64,000 nt of DNA from Oopsacas minuta (taxonomy: Eukaryota; Porifera; Hexactinellida; Lyssacinosida; Leucopsacidae): positions 275,739 through 339,738 of the forward strand of contig JAKMXF010000325.1 in NCBI GenBank assembly GCA_024704765.1, given 5' to 3'. The notes beneath the pieces were generated by a model. The model was not told where the DNA came from, did not search any database, and saw nothing but the letters and a program-made list of their open reading frames with translations. How positions within the stretch are numbered: the stretch's first letter is position 1; each line of letters starts with the position of its first letter. A program made the position numbers and the translations under genes. Positions 25,901-34,059 of the stretch are shown piece by piece.

Positions 25901-28900
25901 ATGTCAAAATTTGAATTTCCATAGTCGATTGCCCTTACTAACAGTTGATACGAACTCTCTAACACATCATTTTGAAATGTATCCCAAAGGTGAATTCTTG
26001 GAGTTGGAAATATCCAAATTGGAATCTCCGTACTAGATGGCCCCTGACTAACAGTTGAAACAAATTATTAGCATCATTTTGAAATATTTGCAAAAAATTG
26101 TGTGAAAACATGATAATCTATCATATTACTATACATTCGAAAATGTTAAAATTTGAATCGCCATACAGCTGATAATCGATTACCGCTAACTATATGATTA
26201 ATCACTAAAAAGGTGTAAAAAATATCTCATCCAAATAAGCAAGGGATATACTTATGGAGTAAGGTAAACATATGTCACTACTCCCACAAGAACCCTGAAT
26301 ATTCTGGACAAAATTACATGTAAATCAGGGAAGTTTACGAATAATATAATTAGATTTCAAATTAAGCGAACTGAATATAATACAAGAACTAAGGGAATAT
26401 TCAAATTCTATTGTCATGTGACCAGAATTTGTTCGCAATGACAGAACCTGAATGCAGTACAGTGTTATTCTCAATTATTCCACTCCAATTACGGGAAATC
26501 ACACCATTTACTATACGAATTACGAATTACGAATTACGAATTGTAAAATATAGACAAGTAATCACAAATTGAAAATGGATTCTATGTAATTATAACTTTA
26601 CCATAACATTCAACATTGAGTAGATAATTACATAATTTATAATAAGAATTCGAAATTTGGAATTAATTCGTAATACAAGTTATAGGTGCAAATTCTGGAC
26701 GAATCAACATTTGGCTGGTAACTTTGGGTGTATGTTAGTTAGGGTAGCTAGTCGAGAGGGGATCGATCCAATTAAATACGCAGTATGATCGAGATCGGAT
26801 CGATAATAGAACTTGATCCTATTCAAACAATTACAGGTATAATGGTATTAGCTATTAGGACCAGTTAAAACATACTTGGTACCATTCTACTATTTGAAAT
26901 AAAGTGCTGTCCATGTATGAAAGTATAGATATTATAACTAATTGTGTCAAAAGGTCAAACCGTAGTAGTAATTCAAAATATTCAAAAGTATTCTGAGAAA
27001 ATCATCAATTAGAGGATCATAAATGGATATTAAAATTTAGACTTCGGAACAGGAAACGCAGATAATAATTTCAGCTAAGATCGGGACGAGATCTAAATCC
27101 TGCAATCGAGGATCGTCTAATGCTCTAATAATAGCAAAACACTTACAAATTCGTTCTGCTCAGAAGAGTGTAGTGAGTAATATTCTTTCAGGAAACCTCT
27201 CCCTATTCGTATCAGCTTGATTAGCACAATAGGATGTAGAGTCATGTAGGGACCTACTTCTGAACACATCTCGAATAGACTGTTACAACTCTGTAAATCT
27301 CTGATATTTGTGTATCTATAATATTAGGAGACATATAATAATCAGGTAGATATGCTAGCTGACTTGAGATCAGATTATAAGGATCCAAGATTATAAGATT
27401 AATTCCTGTGACTGGGGGATTTTGTCAATAGAAGGTAGGGTGGTTTCGTTCGAAGTAAGAACTAAATTAAATTTAATCTTCAATATATTTTCGTTGAATT
27501 TTCTTACTATTTATTTGCACCGAAATAAAGCAAGAAAAAAACGAATGAAAAACGTGTGTAAATCCCACATTCTTTACAATCTGAGCATAAAAATAAAGGA
27601 AGAAAAACCGAAACCAAAAAGTAAAACCTCAGTTTCGACTTTACTTGGAAGTCAAGAGCACTCCTAATATATTAACAATTGCTAACCTGAACACGTTCTG
27701 TTGATGTTCCAGCTCTCTACCTCTAACCAGACGCAGTGCATACTTCCTATAGAGAGGCTCTACAGAGAACTCAATTAGAGATACGAGTAGCTCTCTCACT
27801 GAAGGGAATAATACGGGGTAATGTTCTGGTAGTTTCTGAAATAATCTAGAGAGAAGAATAAGTATATTCCGTAGATAGAAATCGGAAATGTTATATACGT
27901 ATCAACAGATCATAAATTGATATCTGGAAATATTCGCAGCCTGGAAAACTATAAATGAGGTGATCAAAGTCACTGACCACAACAAATACATTTCTGGAGA
28001 GCAAAATCGAGAAATACATTTTCGATTGAGTATGATGAACTAATATAAAATATAACATGACAAAAGTACTAGTCAACTCCAGTTATAACGACTAACGAGC
28101 CTAATTAGATCTAATTTGCGATTTAAACAAGTACCGTAAACTGGGGCTACTTTGGCCCACTGGGTTTGCTTTAGCCCAAATATCAAAGTTTCATAGAAAC
28201 TAGATTAGATTCAGTATTATACTTGAAAATGACTTGCCAAAATTTTAACGAATTTTCAAATATCGGTAGACAATTTCGAAAACAAATACAATATCTATTC
28301 GACACGTCAGCAAATTTCAATATTTGGGCTAAAGCAAACCCAGTGGACCAAAGTAGCCCTAGTTTACGGTAATCATTTTCCATCCATATATGAAATCGAG
28401 GTTTGCGAGCGATCAATATAGGTAGGGTTTGGGAATTTTATCGCTGCAAATTCTATTCATTAGGAATTGATTATTTTAGTTGCGGATGCAGAAACATTCA
28501 CAAGCTGTAATAACCATTTTAGAGGTTCCACAGTATTTATTCTATATACAGGGTGGCTAGCTACCCCACCCCGGAATCAGTCCTGAGGCGTAACTCACTG
28601 ATTAGCATGCTCCCAATCTCCAATCTGTAGCATAGCATGTAGAAGACATATCTTCTGGTTAGATAGCATATAGTTACTGGATACAATAGAATTATCAGGT
28701 AGGAGGAGATCTGAGAGCTCCTTCTTGTCAGGTGTGTTCTCTAGCTGTACTGTTACTGTTGCTCTAGAGTCCTTTTTAGCATCAGACAGGATCTAAGGTA
28801 TACAAATTGGTAGATAATCCATTTGTATAATTATTGATGATACAATAATAATTAAATGGACCAAATTTTCGAATTTTCAATGCTAAATGTAGTAATAAGT

Positions 28901-31900
28901 AAGGTCTGGAAAGAATGGCATTTCTAATTGAAGCATTAAACAAATAGTGTACAGTTGGGAACATTTTTAGTGTAGTTCATATAGCTAGATGCCATAATGA
29001 CATGTGCATAGGCGATGTGCAATTTCCTTCTGCCCATCTGAACGGCCATGCGAAAATTAGGCCACTTAACACATAACCAGGGGTGTAGATTTGCTACAAT
29101 CTGGTTAGACAGCAACTACCTACATGTATCAAGGAATGTGGCTGTTTTAGCCACAAAGGCTGTTACATGTATACGAAGTATGTAAGATTGATAAATAAAA
29201 CCATATAGGATTTGAAATAATACCTTCTGAATAGCTTCCATGACCTGAGCATCAGAGGGAACGAGGTTGTTGTACAACATATTTAGAGGTAGAACATCAC
29301 TCTGTATGAGCAGAGCCAGCAACTGGAAGAATTTGGAAGGAGGCTCATTATCAAAACTGTTCTTAATAGCCAGTAACTTGAAGGTGAGCAGCTGAGAGAG
29401 AGTATCTTCTCCACTCGGATAAATCCTGATGAGGTCTACAAGAAAGTCAAAGTTCTGCGGATAGAACTCAGCAACCTCTAAGATAACATCCATAACACGG
29501 TTCGGATCAAGACTGAATTGCCCGATCAGTGCCTGCACATGAGAAAGCAGCAAGTCAGGATCTCTGGTCACTCGTGTAGAGAATTCTAACTCTACTATCA
29601 ACTTAGCATAACCCTCATTCTCCTCTCTGAATAAGTTGAACTTCTGCTGCTTGTAAAAGAGACGTGTCTTGCTGCGTACGTACTTCTGTGTGAATGCTTT
29701 AGAACTCACAACCACACCTACAGGGTAATGGAAGACATATTACAGGTAAACCTCCCCAAGCAGCACCTCCGAGATACGGCACAATCCCAGTCCACCGATT
29801 GATTTTCCGAAACAAATAGTACTTCTTGAAACTCTGAGATAGGACACCTTCGAGATGCGGCAATCATCTGATATAATGTATAAATCTTACATAACCCTAC
29901 GATTCACATTTTGTATTCTATATTATATAATTGTAGAAATTTAGGAAACTAGAGGGGTCTGTCTGAAGACTGGGGGCCACAATATCATTCATTTTATCGA
30001 TTTAAATCTTAGGTCTATATAGATCATAGACGGTAGACATATAGAATCTCATATAGAATCACTTGGACAAAACTTGCTCCTCGGTTAATTTGTTTTCAAT
30101 AACCATTAATAGTACTTATTATTGTTAACATCTGATATTTCGGCCTTAAAATTGTATATTAAACGTGTATAAGGGTAACCTCCGAGATACGGTACAAAAT
30201 TATTCTCCCTTTGATGCCGTATCAGAGGTTTACTTGTGAAATTGTAAATCTGCATTATCCATTAATACGTAATGTATTTCGTCGATCACTATCTAAAACT
30301 ATGATCTCAGATTGAGATCGTGGGCAGTGAACCGCCTTATATTTCGGAGACGGGATCGAGCCGGGATTTTAAACGTGCATAAACATACGTAATAAACAAA
30401 CGTAAACTATGATTCAACAAGTTGTGAACTATTGTTAGAGGAAATTGAAATGTGTTACCAACTACATGCGTGTCTATTCCAAACATTCATGTCAGTGAAC
30501 AGGCTTCATTTTAGTGTATGTCACGAAATCATATAGCCTACGAATCTATAGCTTATTCACAGTATTTAACCATGGATTATTTCAACTCTATTAATTTTGA
30601 ATAGTAATATTATATTTCTCGATCATATAGAATTGGTGCATTTTGGCTCAAATAAATATATTATTGATTGTTAATAATTTACACAAGACATATTATCCAA
30701 CTTTACCAATTTGACGTCATCTGTTTGGTTAAAAGGCCAATAAGTTGTTAATTAAAATGCAATTAATCTGTGTGTATGTATGTGTGTTTATACATGTTTG
30801 TATGTCCAGAGTTGATTGAAGAAACTGGAAACCCTCAGGGACTGATGGAGTATTTTGGGCATGGCTCGGCAAGTTCGAGTCTTGGACGAAAATTCACACC
30901 TATGACGAAATTATGACGTAATTGTCACCTTTTGGGATTATCGAAATTCACATTATTTGCTACTGTTCAGCCAATATACATGATATAAGTTTGAAATTTG
31001 AATCGTAAGCACCCATCAATGTGACAAATGTCCTGACGTCATTTCTTGCCAAAGATAAATCATCATGGGATTTTTATTTACAAAAAGTTATATTTAGTGT
31101 ATTGTCATCCTCAGATCACTTGATATTAATTTTGGAATCGAAGAGGCACTAGTGATAGTTTATCGCTTTAATAATGGCGCATTTTTTAACAACATATTGC
31201 CCTTTTAATCAATCAGATGACGTCATTTCGAACTGCCAATAGTTGGATGACATGGAGTTGAATATTATTAATTTTGAATAATACATTAATTCGAGCCAAA
31301 TCCACTGATTTTGTTTTATCGATAAAAATAAAATTGCAAGTGAAATATAATAGAGTTGAGGTAATCCTTGGTTAAGGAAATTCTAGACCGTGAGCAGGAT
31401 ATAGTTTCGTAGGTTGTAAGGTATATGTAGTATAGGGAAATTTCTGATTCCCAGAGCAGCTCCAAAAGGAATATATGCCAAAATGGCATGGACGATGTGC
31501 GCGGGTCCGTCAGCGCGGCTGTACGAATCTAGCAGCCTATTAACATGTAAATTGAGAAATTTCACGCCTTCTATGTAAAATTAAAAAGAATGCTAGAGAT
31601 TTGGTTTCAGCATAGAGTCGAAATAGGGAATATTAATAGCTCTGCATTTTGAGTTGCGAGTCGAGATATGAAAACAAAAATAGAGAGAATCCGGGCAAAA
31701 TAGGATGGGCCCCACCAGTGTATCCTACAGGATCTCAGTGAACTGACATATATTTCAGATTGGGAACTGGCTCTGACGCATATACTGTATCGATCCCTAT
31801 ATATAGTCCGTATTTTAAAGTACCAAAAATAGGCAAAGCGCATTAAATGAAGCGCTTAACTGATTAACTCCTTTAGCGGGGAAACACTGGGTTCGACAGT

Positions 31901-32995
31901 ATATAAATTAATGATCTAGTTGTATATATTGAAGAGTCTTTAAGTAACATCCCTAGTCAAAAATGTATGTCAGTAAACATCACTAATATAACGTAGGGGG
32001 GGGACACGCACATGGCAGAAGTTACTGTTCTGATCTTGTCAGAATGGTTTGTATAGAGTGTACTATGCTCCGATTTGGGAGAATTAATTTTTGCATTTAG
32101 TTTCGACACCACTTAGTTGGTTATTGATTTGGATTGACGGATATAAATATCTCTTCTGGTAATTCTATAAATATAGCTGTATAATAAAAACACCTGGCCA
32201 GTTATCCAAATAGTGTATTGAAATGCCTGCTCTTCCTAGCTCAAGCCAAGCTAGCTAGATAATCCAATCAAAATCCAATTCTCCCAAAGTCAAAACTCGA
32301 TAAAAACTATTCTGACAAGTGCAGAACTAAATATTCTGACAAAATTAGAACAGTAAATTCTAACATGTGCAGCTCCCCGAACGTAGGTTATGATGATAGA
32401 TATATTCAAGAATAATTGCCTCCCAATCTATTTCCAGGGTGTCCCTGGTTAGATTACCGATTATTGAGTGCCTAATTATAGACTGGACAGAATAGATATA
32501 AATTTGGAATTGACGGCAATGAAAAAACAATGGATATTGTACATAGACCGAGAACTTACCTAACTGTTCCAGAGTATCAAAGTCAAATCTCTCCTTCAAT
32601 AAAGTCTCAGACATCAACTTCCTGTCTATCAGTTCCTTCACCAGTCTGCAGAACATCTCCTTCTTAGGCTTGCTGTCCTTGCTAACACAGGTAACCTCTG
32701 CATCCAGTACACACAAGATATCCGCCAAACAAGACTGTAGCAGCTCTCTGTCAATTCCTATGTCTTTCTGCTTGTACAGAGTCAGTAGGAAGTTGATGAC
32801 GTCATCCTGCTTCAACTTACCATTAGGAATCTGTTGACAGAGGAAGTATAGAATTGAGCGGAATTGAGAGGAAGTTCCTTTCTCCTTGTTCGTCCCCTTC
32901 CAGTGAGTCTTTGCTAGAGCTAAGAGTTTGTTGCGTCCCTCACTGCCCCAAGTTGTGATTATCTGCTCAGTGAGTACAAACTCGGTAGAAGTCAT
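3834..32995 (-). CDS. THOC2: THO complex subunit 2 (complete, 14 exons)
   Basis: THOC2 is the large scaffold of the nuclear THO/TREX complex, which couples transcription to mRNA packaging and export. I traced 14 exons (5' to 3'): 32560-32995, 29224-29717, 28599-28792, 27687-27845, 27147-27300, 25033-25163, 17176-17594, 16447-16720, 15834-16119, 14557-14763, 10209-10667, 7431-7655, 6848-7050, 3834-4128. All introns are GT-AG, all phases agree, and the joined CDS is 3,936 nt (1,311 aa; the human protein is about 1,590 aa). Family hallmarks: [19 protein letters not shown] (exon 2), [35 protein letters not shown] and [15 protein letters not shown] (exon 7), [18 protein letters not shown] (exon 8), [12 protein letters not shown] (exon 9), [13 protein letters not shown] and [14 protein letters not shown] (exon 11), [18 protein letters not shown] (exon 12). 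The tail is a Ser/Lys/Glu-rich disordered region shorter than in vertebrates. The start MTSTEF has A at -3. An in-frame ATG 22 codons upstream is a less likely alternative. The stop lies next to a possible donor (GTTAGT), so a further 3' exon cannot be excluded. Confidence 0.95.
4381..4527. repeat. Tandem repeat, 18-bp unit (TATTTATTTATTGATGTA)
   Basis: Direct tandem array in the last THOC2 intron. About 5 near-perfect 18-bp units are preceded by degenerate TATTTATGTA units. The open frames across it are repeat artefacts. Confidence 0.9.
4528..4890. mobile_element. Pogo/Tigger-like MITE
   Basis: The left end CAGTCAAACTTGTCTATAAC and the right end (reverse complement CTGTCAAACCTAACAGCC) are imperfect terminal inverted repeats. 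Inside are repeated 'gccgctataggaggttgac' type motifs as in Tigger-derived MITEs. No coding capacity. It lies in THOC2 intron 13, inserted at the edge of the 18-bp tandem array. Confidence 0.6.
4891..5480 (+). repeat. Dispersed repeat family B, copy 1
   Basis: Shares long stretches with 15170-15690 and 30765-31100 (same strand) and with 37545-37770 and 43870-44720 (opposite strand). Landmarks: GAAACTGG near the left end, TTGGACGAAAATTCACACC, TATGACG repeats, TGACGTCATGATTTTGGCC, and on the right small palindromes such as GGCACGAAGTGCC and AACAAGCGAAGC. No ORF. Class unknown. Confidence 0.75.
5780..6015. repeat. Dispersed repeat with terminal palindrome
   Basis: A near-perfect inverted repeat (CCTATCACACC ... 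CATACCACAATGAC versus GTCATTGTGGTATGG ... GGTGTGAT) occupies about 5908-6006. The 130 bp on its left recur in reverse orientation at 53740-53900 (shared words: AATTAATCCCTATCACACCT and the 'aaatatgagc ... aacactta' stretch). Probably a MITE family with a foldback end. Confidence 0.65.
6848..7050 (-). CDS. THOC2: THOC2 exon 13
   Basis: The acceptor is CTGTAG and the donor GTAATA (phase 2). Encodes [20 protein letters not shown] and the [20 protein letters not shown] stretch, matching the ALERRVHKICQEE and YSGQLKSRKSYMIPENEFH segments. Confidence 0.9.
7431..7655 (-). CDS. THOC2: THOC2 exon 12
   Basis: The acceptor is TATAG and the donor GTAATC (phase 0). Encodes [18 protein letters not shown], the [20 protein letters not shown] block and [17 protein letters not shown]. 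Confidence 0.94.
9620..10127. mobile_element. hAT-type MITE with exact 8-bp target-site duplication
   Basis: Terminal inverted repeats CAGGGCCGACGACAG and its partner (end TCGCCGGCCCTG) bound a 508-bp AT-rich non-coding body. The flanks 9612-9619 and 10128-10135 are both GTCCCAAA, a perfect 8-bp duplication as made by hAT transposases. Located in THOC2 intron 11, 82 bp from exon 11. Confidence 0.88.
10209..10667 (-). CDS. THOC2: THOC2 exon 11
   Basis: The acceptor is GTTACAG and the donor GTATGT (phase 0). Encodes [20 protein letters not shown], a coiled-coil segment, and then [20 protein letters not shown] and [20 protein letters not shown], very close to vertebrate THOC2. The open frame runs 12 codons past the donor, which is intron read-through. 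Confidence 0.95.
10741..10773. repeat. Tandem repeat (GTCATTAT)n
   Basis: Four consecutive 8-bp units in THOC2 intron 10. Confidence 0.9.
11786..12100. repeat. Dispersed repeat family A, copy 1
   Basis: Contains the family core AGTGCAGCTCCTATAGGGAG, then ATGGACGATGTGCGACG and a GC-rich CCGT/CGTCCG stretch, followed by AT-rich 'aggtgtgaaaatatgattaatca' vocabulary. The whole unit recurs inverted at 25230-25830 and partially at 28970-29060, 31430-31600, 45420-45540 and 45930-46110. Confidence 0.75.
12905..13045. repeat. Dispersed repeat family F, copy 1
   Basis: About 130 bp (CCATTTTGGGTGGGCATGCC ... AAAAAGTATAGGGCGGGTGG ... CTCATGAGCCTAGTTGCG) recur with high identity at 45210-45335. The GC-rich body contains a GGGTGGGCATGCCCACC palindrome. 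Non-coding; THOC2 intron 10. Confidence 0.75.
14557..14763 (-). CDS. THOC2: THOC2 exon 10
   Basis: The acceptor is TTTTAG and the donor GTAAAT (phase 0). Encodes [18 protein letters not shown] and [20 protein letters not shown], matching the [20 protein letters not shown] block of vertebrate THOC2. Found from protein similarity and splice phase; it has no start codon of its own. Confidence 0.92.
15170..15690 (+). repeat. Dispersed repeat family B, copy 2
   Basis: Matches 4980-5480 (ATTCACACATATGACGATAT, TGACGTCATGATTTTGGCC, GAGGCACGAAATGCC, CAAGCGAAGCGGACTAGTG). THOC2 intron 9. Confidence 0.75.
15834..16119 (-). CDS. THOC2: THOC2 exon 9
   Basis: The acceptor is CTGTAG and the donor GTAAGT (phase 0). 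Encodes [16 protein letters not shown], the diagnostic [15 protein letters not shown] block and [19 protein letters not shown]. Confidence 0.93.
16447..16720 (-). CDS. THOC2: THOC2 exon 8
   Basis: The acceptor is TTTAG and the donor GTATGC (phase 2). Encodes [20 protein letters not shown], the [17 protein letters not shown] helix, the [17 protein letters not shown] loop and [10 protein letters not shown]. Confidence 0.95.
17176..17594 (-). CDS. THOC2: THOC2 exon 7
   Basis: The acceptor is AAATAG and the donor GTAAGT (phase 1). Encodes [14 protein letters not shown] through [20 protein letters not shown]. This is the best-conserved core of the protein: [20 protein letters not shown], the [15 protein letters not shown] helix and [19 protein letters not shown]. 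Confidence 0.95.
18728..18957. mobile_element. Tc1/mariner-type MITE
   Basis: Ends CTATCTGGCCAAAAAGTATT and, inverted, CACTGCCTGGTAAAAAAGTA are imperfect TIRs of the Tc1 kind, each flanked by TA. 230 bp, no transposase. A similar end (CTCCCTGGCAAAAGTATTGG, inverted) lies alone at about 49125-49155. THOC2 intron 6. Confidence 0.7.
19393..19430. repeat. (AAT)n microsatellite
   Basis: About 12 AAT units in THOC2 intron 6. Confidence 0.95.
19874..19944. repeat. (TAA)n microsatellite
   Basis: More than 20 TAA units in THOC2 intron 6, 400 bp upstream of the nested transporter gene. Confidence 0.95.
20331..20338 (+). promoter_or_regulatory. Putative TATA box of the nested SLC2-like gene
   Basis: TATATAAA lies 44 bp before the chosen ATG at 20382, a plausible distance for a short 5' UTR. 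Inference from spacing only. Confidence 0.45.
20382..21722 (+). CDS. SLC2-like (sugar porter) MFS transporter, nested in THOC2 intron 6
   Basis: A 446-aa, single-exon membrane protein starting MQQSFLKH. The open frame extends a few codons upstream but without an ATG. Predicted 12 membrane segments with a long charged central loop (about residues 195-240). Sugar-porter hallmarks: [20 protein letters not shown] (motif A position, with the usual D-R-x-G-R-R replaced), [21 protein letters not shown] (the P-x-Y-x-x-E-x-x position) and the strong [12 protein letters not shown] motif after TM6. The C-terminal PETKG motif is missing and motif A is degenerate, so substrate and activity are uncertain. 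Closest in style to the insect trehalose transporter/GLUT8 group. It runs antisense to THOC2 inside a 7.4-kb intron. The intact frame argues for a working gene, perhaps a retrocopy. Confidence 0.88.
   Translation: MQQSFLKHIRVFHACMITTIGFLSLMYIESYTSPIQDDILERGILTINTYPLFVSAINIGGLIGSLIAGPISEWLGTKTSLIVFSQLGTIGGILLVWANDGVSMTFARGIIGVYSSFSLTCVPLYNIEVASKSSWKFYGGIQAMSIRMGVFLSYSLGIWLPYRWLAFVYLVMVVFMNLNLVFLPESPRWLRKKGWNEKAEKAREYFFDVTKENTALVPDDKPEEPDSAKDDNSPKLRISQKIRSYLVWPVIRPLLVSCTMASFKTFSSNEYLFTYAAHTLAEAVSINSRVAAVFYPISLVITAIIFLLIIHKVNWKKLLILATFIQAIANVLLSATFYFSVEMLRCTHETGSTICDVLLFAPMPLIMLYGFAYTIGLGSIYWWLYGKILHHHYIKISAGIVVFTYFASCILNQLIAPLIVEYLGAFVIFLIYAVLCFISIPIQCKY
22341..22392. repeat. Short palindrome with 'GGNCCATTTGTACCAAAT' arms
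   Basis: GGGCTATTTGTATCAAAT and ATTTGGTACAAATGGCCCC form a stem-loop. Related to 22977-23032; the two sit on either side of the pogo-like MITE. Confidence 0.6.
22405..22897. mobile_element. Pogo/Tigger-like MITE with TA duplication
   Basis: Terminal inverted repeats CAGTAAACATTGGATTTAAC (22405) and GTTAAATCCAATGTTTACTG (ending 22897), over 20 bp and essentially perfect, are flanked by TA on both sides. Subterminal repeats of the type AACGACAAATCG occur near both ends. 493 bp, no transposase. THOC2 intron 6. Confidence 0.85.
22977..23032. repeat. Short palindrome, second copy
   Basis: GGGAGACCATTTGTACCAAA and GATTTGGTACATATGGTCCC pair as a hairpin. A further half copy (GGGGGACCATTTGTACAAG) follows at about 23046. 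Confidence 0.6.
23362..24671 (-). mobile_element. Mariner transposon, nearly full length
   Basis: A 1,310-bp element. The TIRs are CCAGGTTGTCCAAAAAGTTC on the left and CTAGGTTGTCCAAAAAATTC inverted on the right, with TA on both flanks (23360-23361, 24672-24673). Length and termini are those of the mariner family. Inserted in THOC2 intron 6 with its transposase on the same strand as THOC2. Confidence 0.95.
23429..24489 (-). pseudogene. Mariner transposase (DD34D), one frameshift and one nonsense codon
   Basis: The N-terminus [18 protein letters not shown] with [20 protein letters not shown] is the HTH/GRPK linker region. After GRPK a single missing base shifts the frame at about 24288. The catalytic core follows: [18 protein letters not shown] (first Asp), [13 protein letters not shown] (second Asp) and [10 protein letters not shown] (third Asp), with 34 residues between Asp 2 and Asp 3, hence DD34D mariner. 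A TGA at 23621-23623 follows SDY, after which the same frame continues with [20 protein letters not shown] to a stop at 23429-23431. About 353 codons, close to the family's 345. Only two lesions suggest a young copy, cross-mobilisable but not self-sufficient. Confidence 0.93.
24913..25009. mobile_element. 97-bp MITE with TA duplication beside THOC2 exon 6
   Basis: CCGTATTTCCTTGAAT and ATTCAAGGAAATACGG are perfect 16-bp inverted ends, flanked by TA on both sides. The element ends 23 bp from the exon 6 boundary, so it lies within the first bases of intron 6. Confidence 0.85.
25033..25163 (-). CDS. THOC2: THOC2 exon 6
   Basis: The acceptor is TGATTAG and the donor GTATGA (phase 2). Encodes [20 protein letters not shown] and [19 protein letters not shown], matching the LLPSLSLMDCNACMSEELW region. 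A 97-bp MITE sits 23 bp beyond its 3' boundary. Confidence 0.9.
25230..25830. repeat. Dispersed repeat family A, copy 2 (inverted relative to copy 1)
   Basis: Carries AGGTGTGAAAATATGATTAA and CCAATTACCCCTGACAAC, then CGGACGGACGGACGTC, ATCGTCCATGCCATTAGGG and CACCTTATAGGAAGGAG, the reverse complement of the family core. Further divergent copies of the AT-rich half extend to about 26250. THOC2 intron 5. Confidence 0.72.
26515..26542. repeat. Tandem repeat (TACGAAT)n
   Basis: Four 7-bp units in THOC2 intron 5. Confidence 0.85.
27147..27300 (-). CDS. THOC2: THOC2 exon 5
   Basis: The acceptor is ATATCAG and the donor GTAAGT (phase 0). Encodes [19 protein letters not shown] and [14 protein letters not shown], matching the DLRRDVFNMFCYLGPHL and VRIGKSFMKEF helices of the family. 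Confidence 0.9.
27687..27845 (-). CDS. THOC2: THOC2 exon 4
   Basis: The acceptor CTCTAG, rather than the nearer TTTCAG, is the one that keeps phase with exon 3. Encodes [16 protein letters not shown] through [17 protein letters not shown]. The donor is GTTAGC (phase 2). Confidence 0.88.
28134..28369. mobile_element. MITE family D, copy 1 (TA duplication)
   Basis: Inverted ends of about 45 bp (CCGTAAACTGGGGCTACTTT ... GGGTTTGCTTTAGCCCAAAT and its mirror) flanked by TA (28132-28133, 28370-28371). 236 bp, AT-rich non-coding centre. A second copy lies at 42206-42399. THOC2 intron 3. Confidence 0.88.
28599..28792 (-). CDS. THOC2: THOC2 exon 3
   Basis: The acceptor is CCTTAG and the donor GTGAGT (phase 2). 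Encodes [10 protein letters not shown], the short acidic linker, and the conserved [19 protein letters not shown] helix that matches the LGLLEALLKIGDW region of vertebrate THOC2. Confidence 0.9.
28970..29060. repeat. Dispersed repeat family A, degenerate fragment
   Basis: AGTGTAGTTCATATAGCTAG and GATGCCATAATGACATG match the family A core with several changes. THOC2 intron 2. Confidence 0.5.
29224..29717 (-). CDS. THOC2: THOC2 exon 2
   Basis: The acceptor is TGTAG. The exon completes the split Gly codon of exon 1 and ends in phase 0 at MEAIQK, before a weak donor GTATTA. It carries the most diagnostic N-terminal block, [20 protein letters not shown], and the [13 protein letters not shown] helix. 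A pogo-like MITE starts 26 bp outside its acceptor. Confidence 0.93.
29743..30236. mobile_element. Pogo-like MITE upstream of THOC2 exon 2
   Basis: Left end CAGGTAAACCTCC with CACCTCCGAGATACGGCAC, right end GCCGTATCAGAGGTTTACTTG inverted. The subterminal motif CTCCGAGATACGG is repeated near both ends. Left flank TA; the right flank is TG, so the duplication is imperfect. It begins 26 bp from the exon 2 acceptor. Confidence 0.65.
30765..31100 (+). repeat. Dispersed repeat family B, copy 3
   Basis: Matches copy 1 from GTATGTCCAGAGTTGATTGA through GACGAAAATTCACACCTATG to TGACGTCATTTCTTGCC. It lacks the palindrome-rich right end. THOC2 intron 1. Confidence 0.7.
31430..31600. repeat. Dispersed repeat family A, partial copy
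   Basis: AGCAGCTCCAAAAGGAATAT, GCCAAAATGGCATGGACG and ATGTGCGCGGGTCCGTC match the core. THOC2 intron 1. Confidence 0.55.
32560..32995 (-). CDS. THOC2: THOC2 exon 1
   Basis: Codes for residues 1-145 plus one base, beginning [11 protein letters not shown] and ending FDFDTLEQL. The donor is GTAAGT (phase 1). The content matches the THOC2 N-terminal helical region, including the DILCVLDAE and [13 protein letters not shown] segments typical of the family. Confidence 0.92.
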
Positions 32996-32999
32996 GCTA

Positions 33000-34050
33000 G
33001 TGAATAACAGATGGTAGGAGTGATGGGGGGGAATAAGAAGCTGCAGCCGAGTAGCATACACATAATATTCTAAGCTAATGTAAGGTAGGAGCTAGTCAGA
33101 GAGAGAAATAGTGAGTGATAAAAGGGTGAGGATTGATTAGGAGAAATAGTATGGCAGTACCTAAAGGAGAAGGTACTGCTGGTCAGGTTTCCTATCAGGG
33201 TCACCATATGTCCGTTTTTTCAAAGACAGACCGTTTTCTATTGCTGCTGTCCTTTTGTCCTCTATTAATGATTTCAACACTCGGATTTAGGAATTAGCAA
33301 GGATGCCACAAAAGAAATCCCCTCTTTGACTTGCAAATCAGGAGTAAAGTGCAATACTTTACAAGTAAACAATGGGAGACTATTGTATTTAGATTTTAGA
33401 GAGATGGACATGGTTCTTTCGAAAGACATTAACCATATATTGAATACTTGTACCAAGATTTGGCCCCATATATCGGTTGTGAAAAAATATCTAAATTTTC
33501 AATATTGATTTCCCATCTTTCCCTATATTTCCCGATGATTTCCTGATATTTCGATATTTTCGGGTATTTTTGACAACAGTCAACATCCGGTAACTTAAAC
33601 ATTCGTCATTAAGGCTCTCAACTCCCACGATCTCTCGTGAGACTATTTCGAGTGTAGAACCACCTCAGGATCCCTAGTATTCTCACAGAAAACTAAATTA
33701 CAAACATCTCACGATTTTGAAGGTTACCGGGTTGAGAGCAGTGCTGCCAAGCCTCCGTAAATTTGACTGCTATCTACGTATCTACGTATGAAGACTTATT
33801 TCTAAATATTTCTATCGAATTACATGGACGTGTATTACTTTTTATTAACGTCTTGTACGAGATGTACGAGTTATTTCTCAAAGTATGTACTACCATAGAA
33901 AATAATACTTTGATAGTTTGTTGTATGCTGATGGTGATTATAGCTTATTGTTTACAAACGCAAAAGCGTCCAAATATCTACATTTATTAATGATTATAAA
34001 TAAAAGTTGTTAGCTAATGGCATTTGTAAAAGCAAATTAAGGCCTGTTGA
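33000..34050. other. Intergenic, 5' flank of THOC2
   Basis: The left end must hold the THOC2 promoter and 5' UTR. I see no TATA box. The rest is AT-rich with short fragments that may be transposon-derived (33210-33600). No gene supported. Confidence 0.4.
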
Positions 34051-34059
34051 GGGTCATTA

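Noticed and set aside
33210-33508. Possible hAT or zinc-finger gene fragment near the THOC2 promoter
   Set aside because: Suggestive residues only (MTCKSGVKCNTLQVNNGRLL). No diagnostic motif on either strand.
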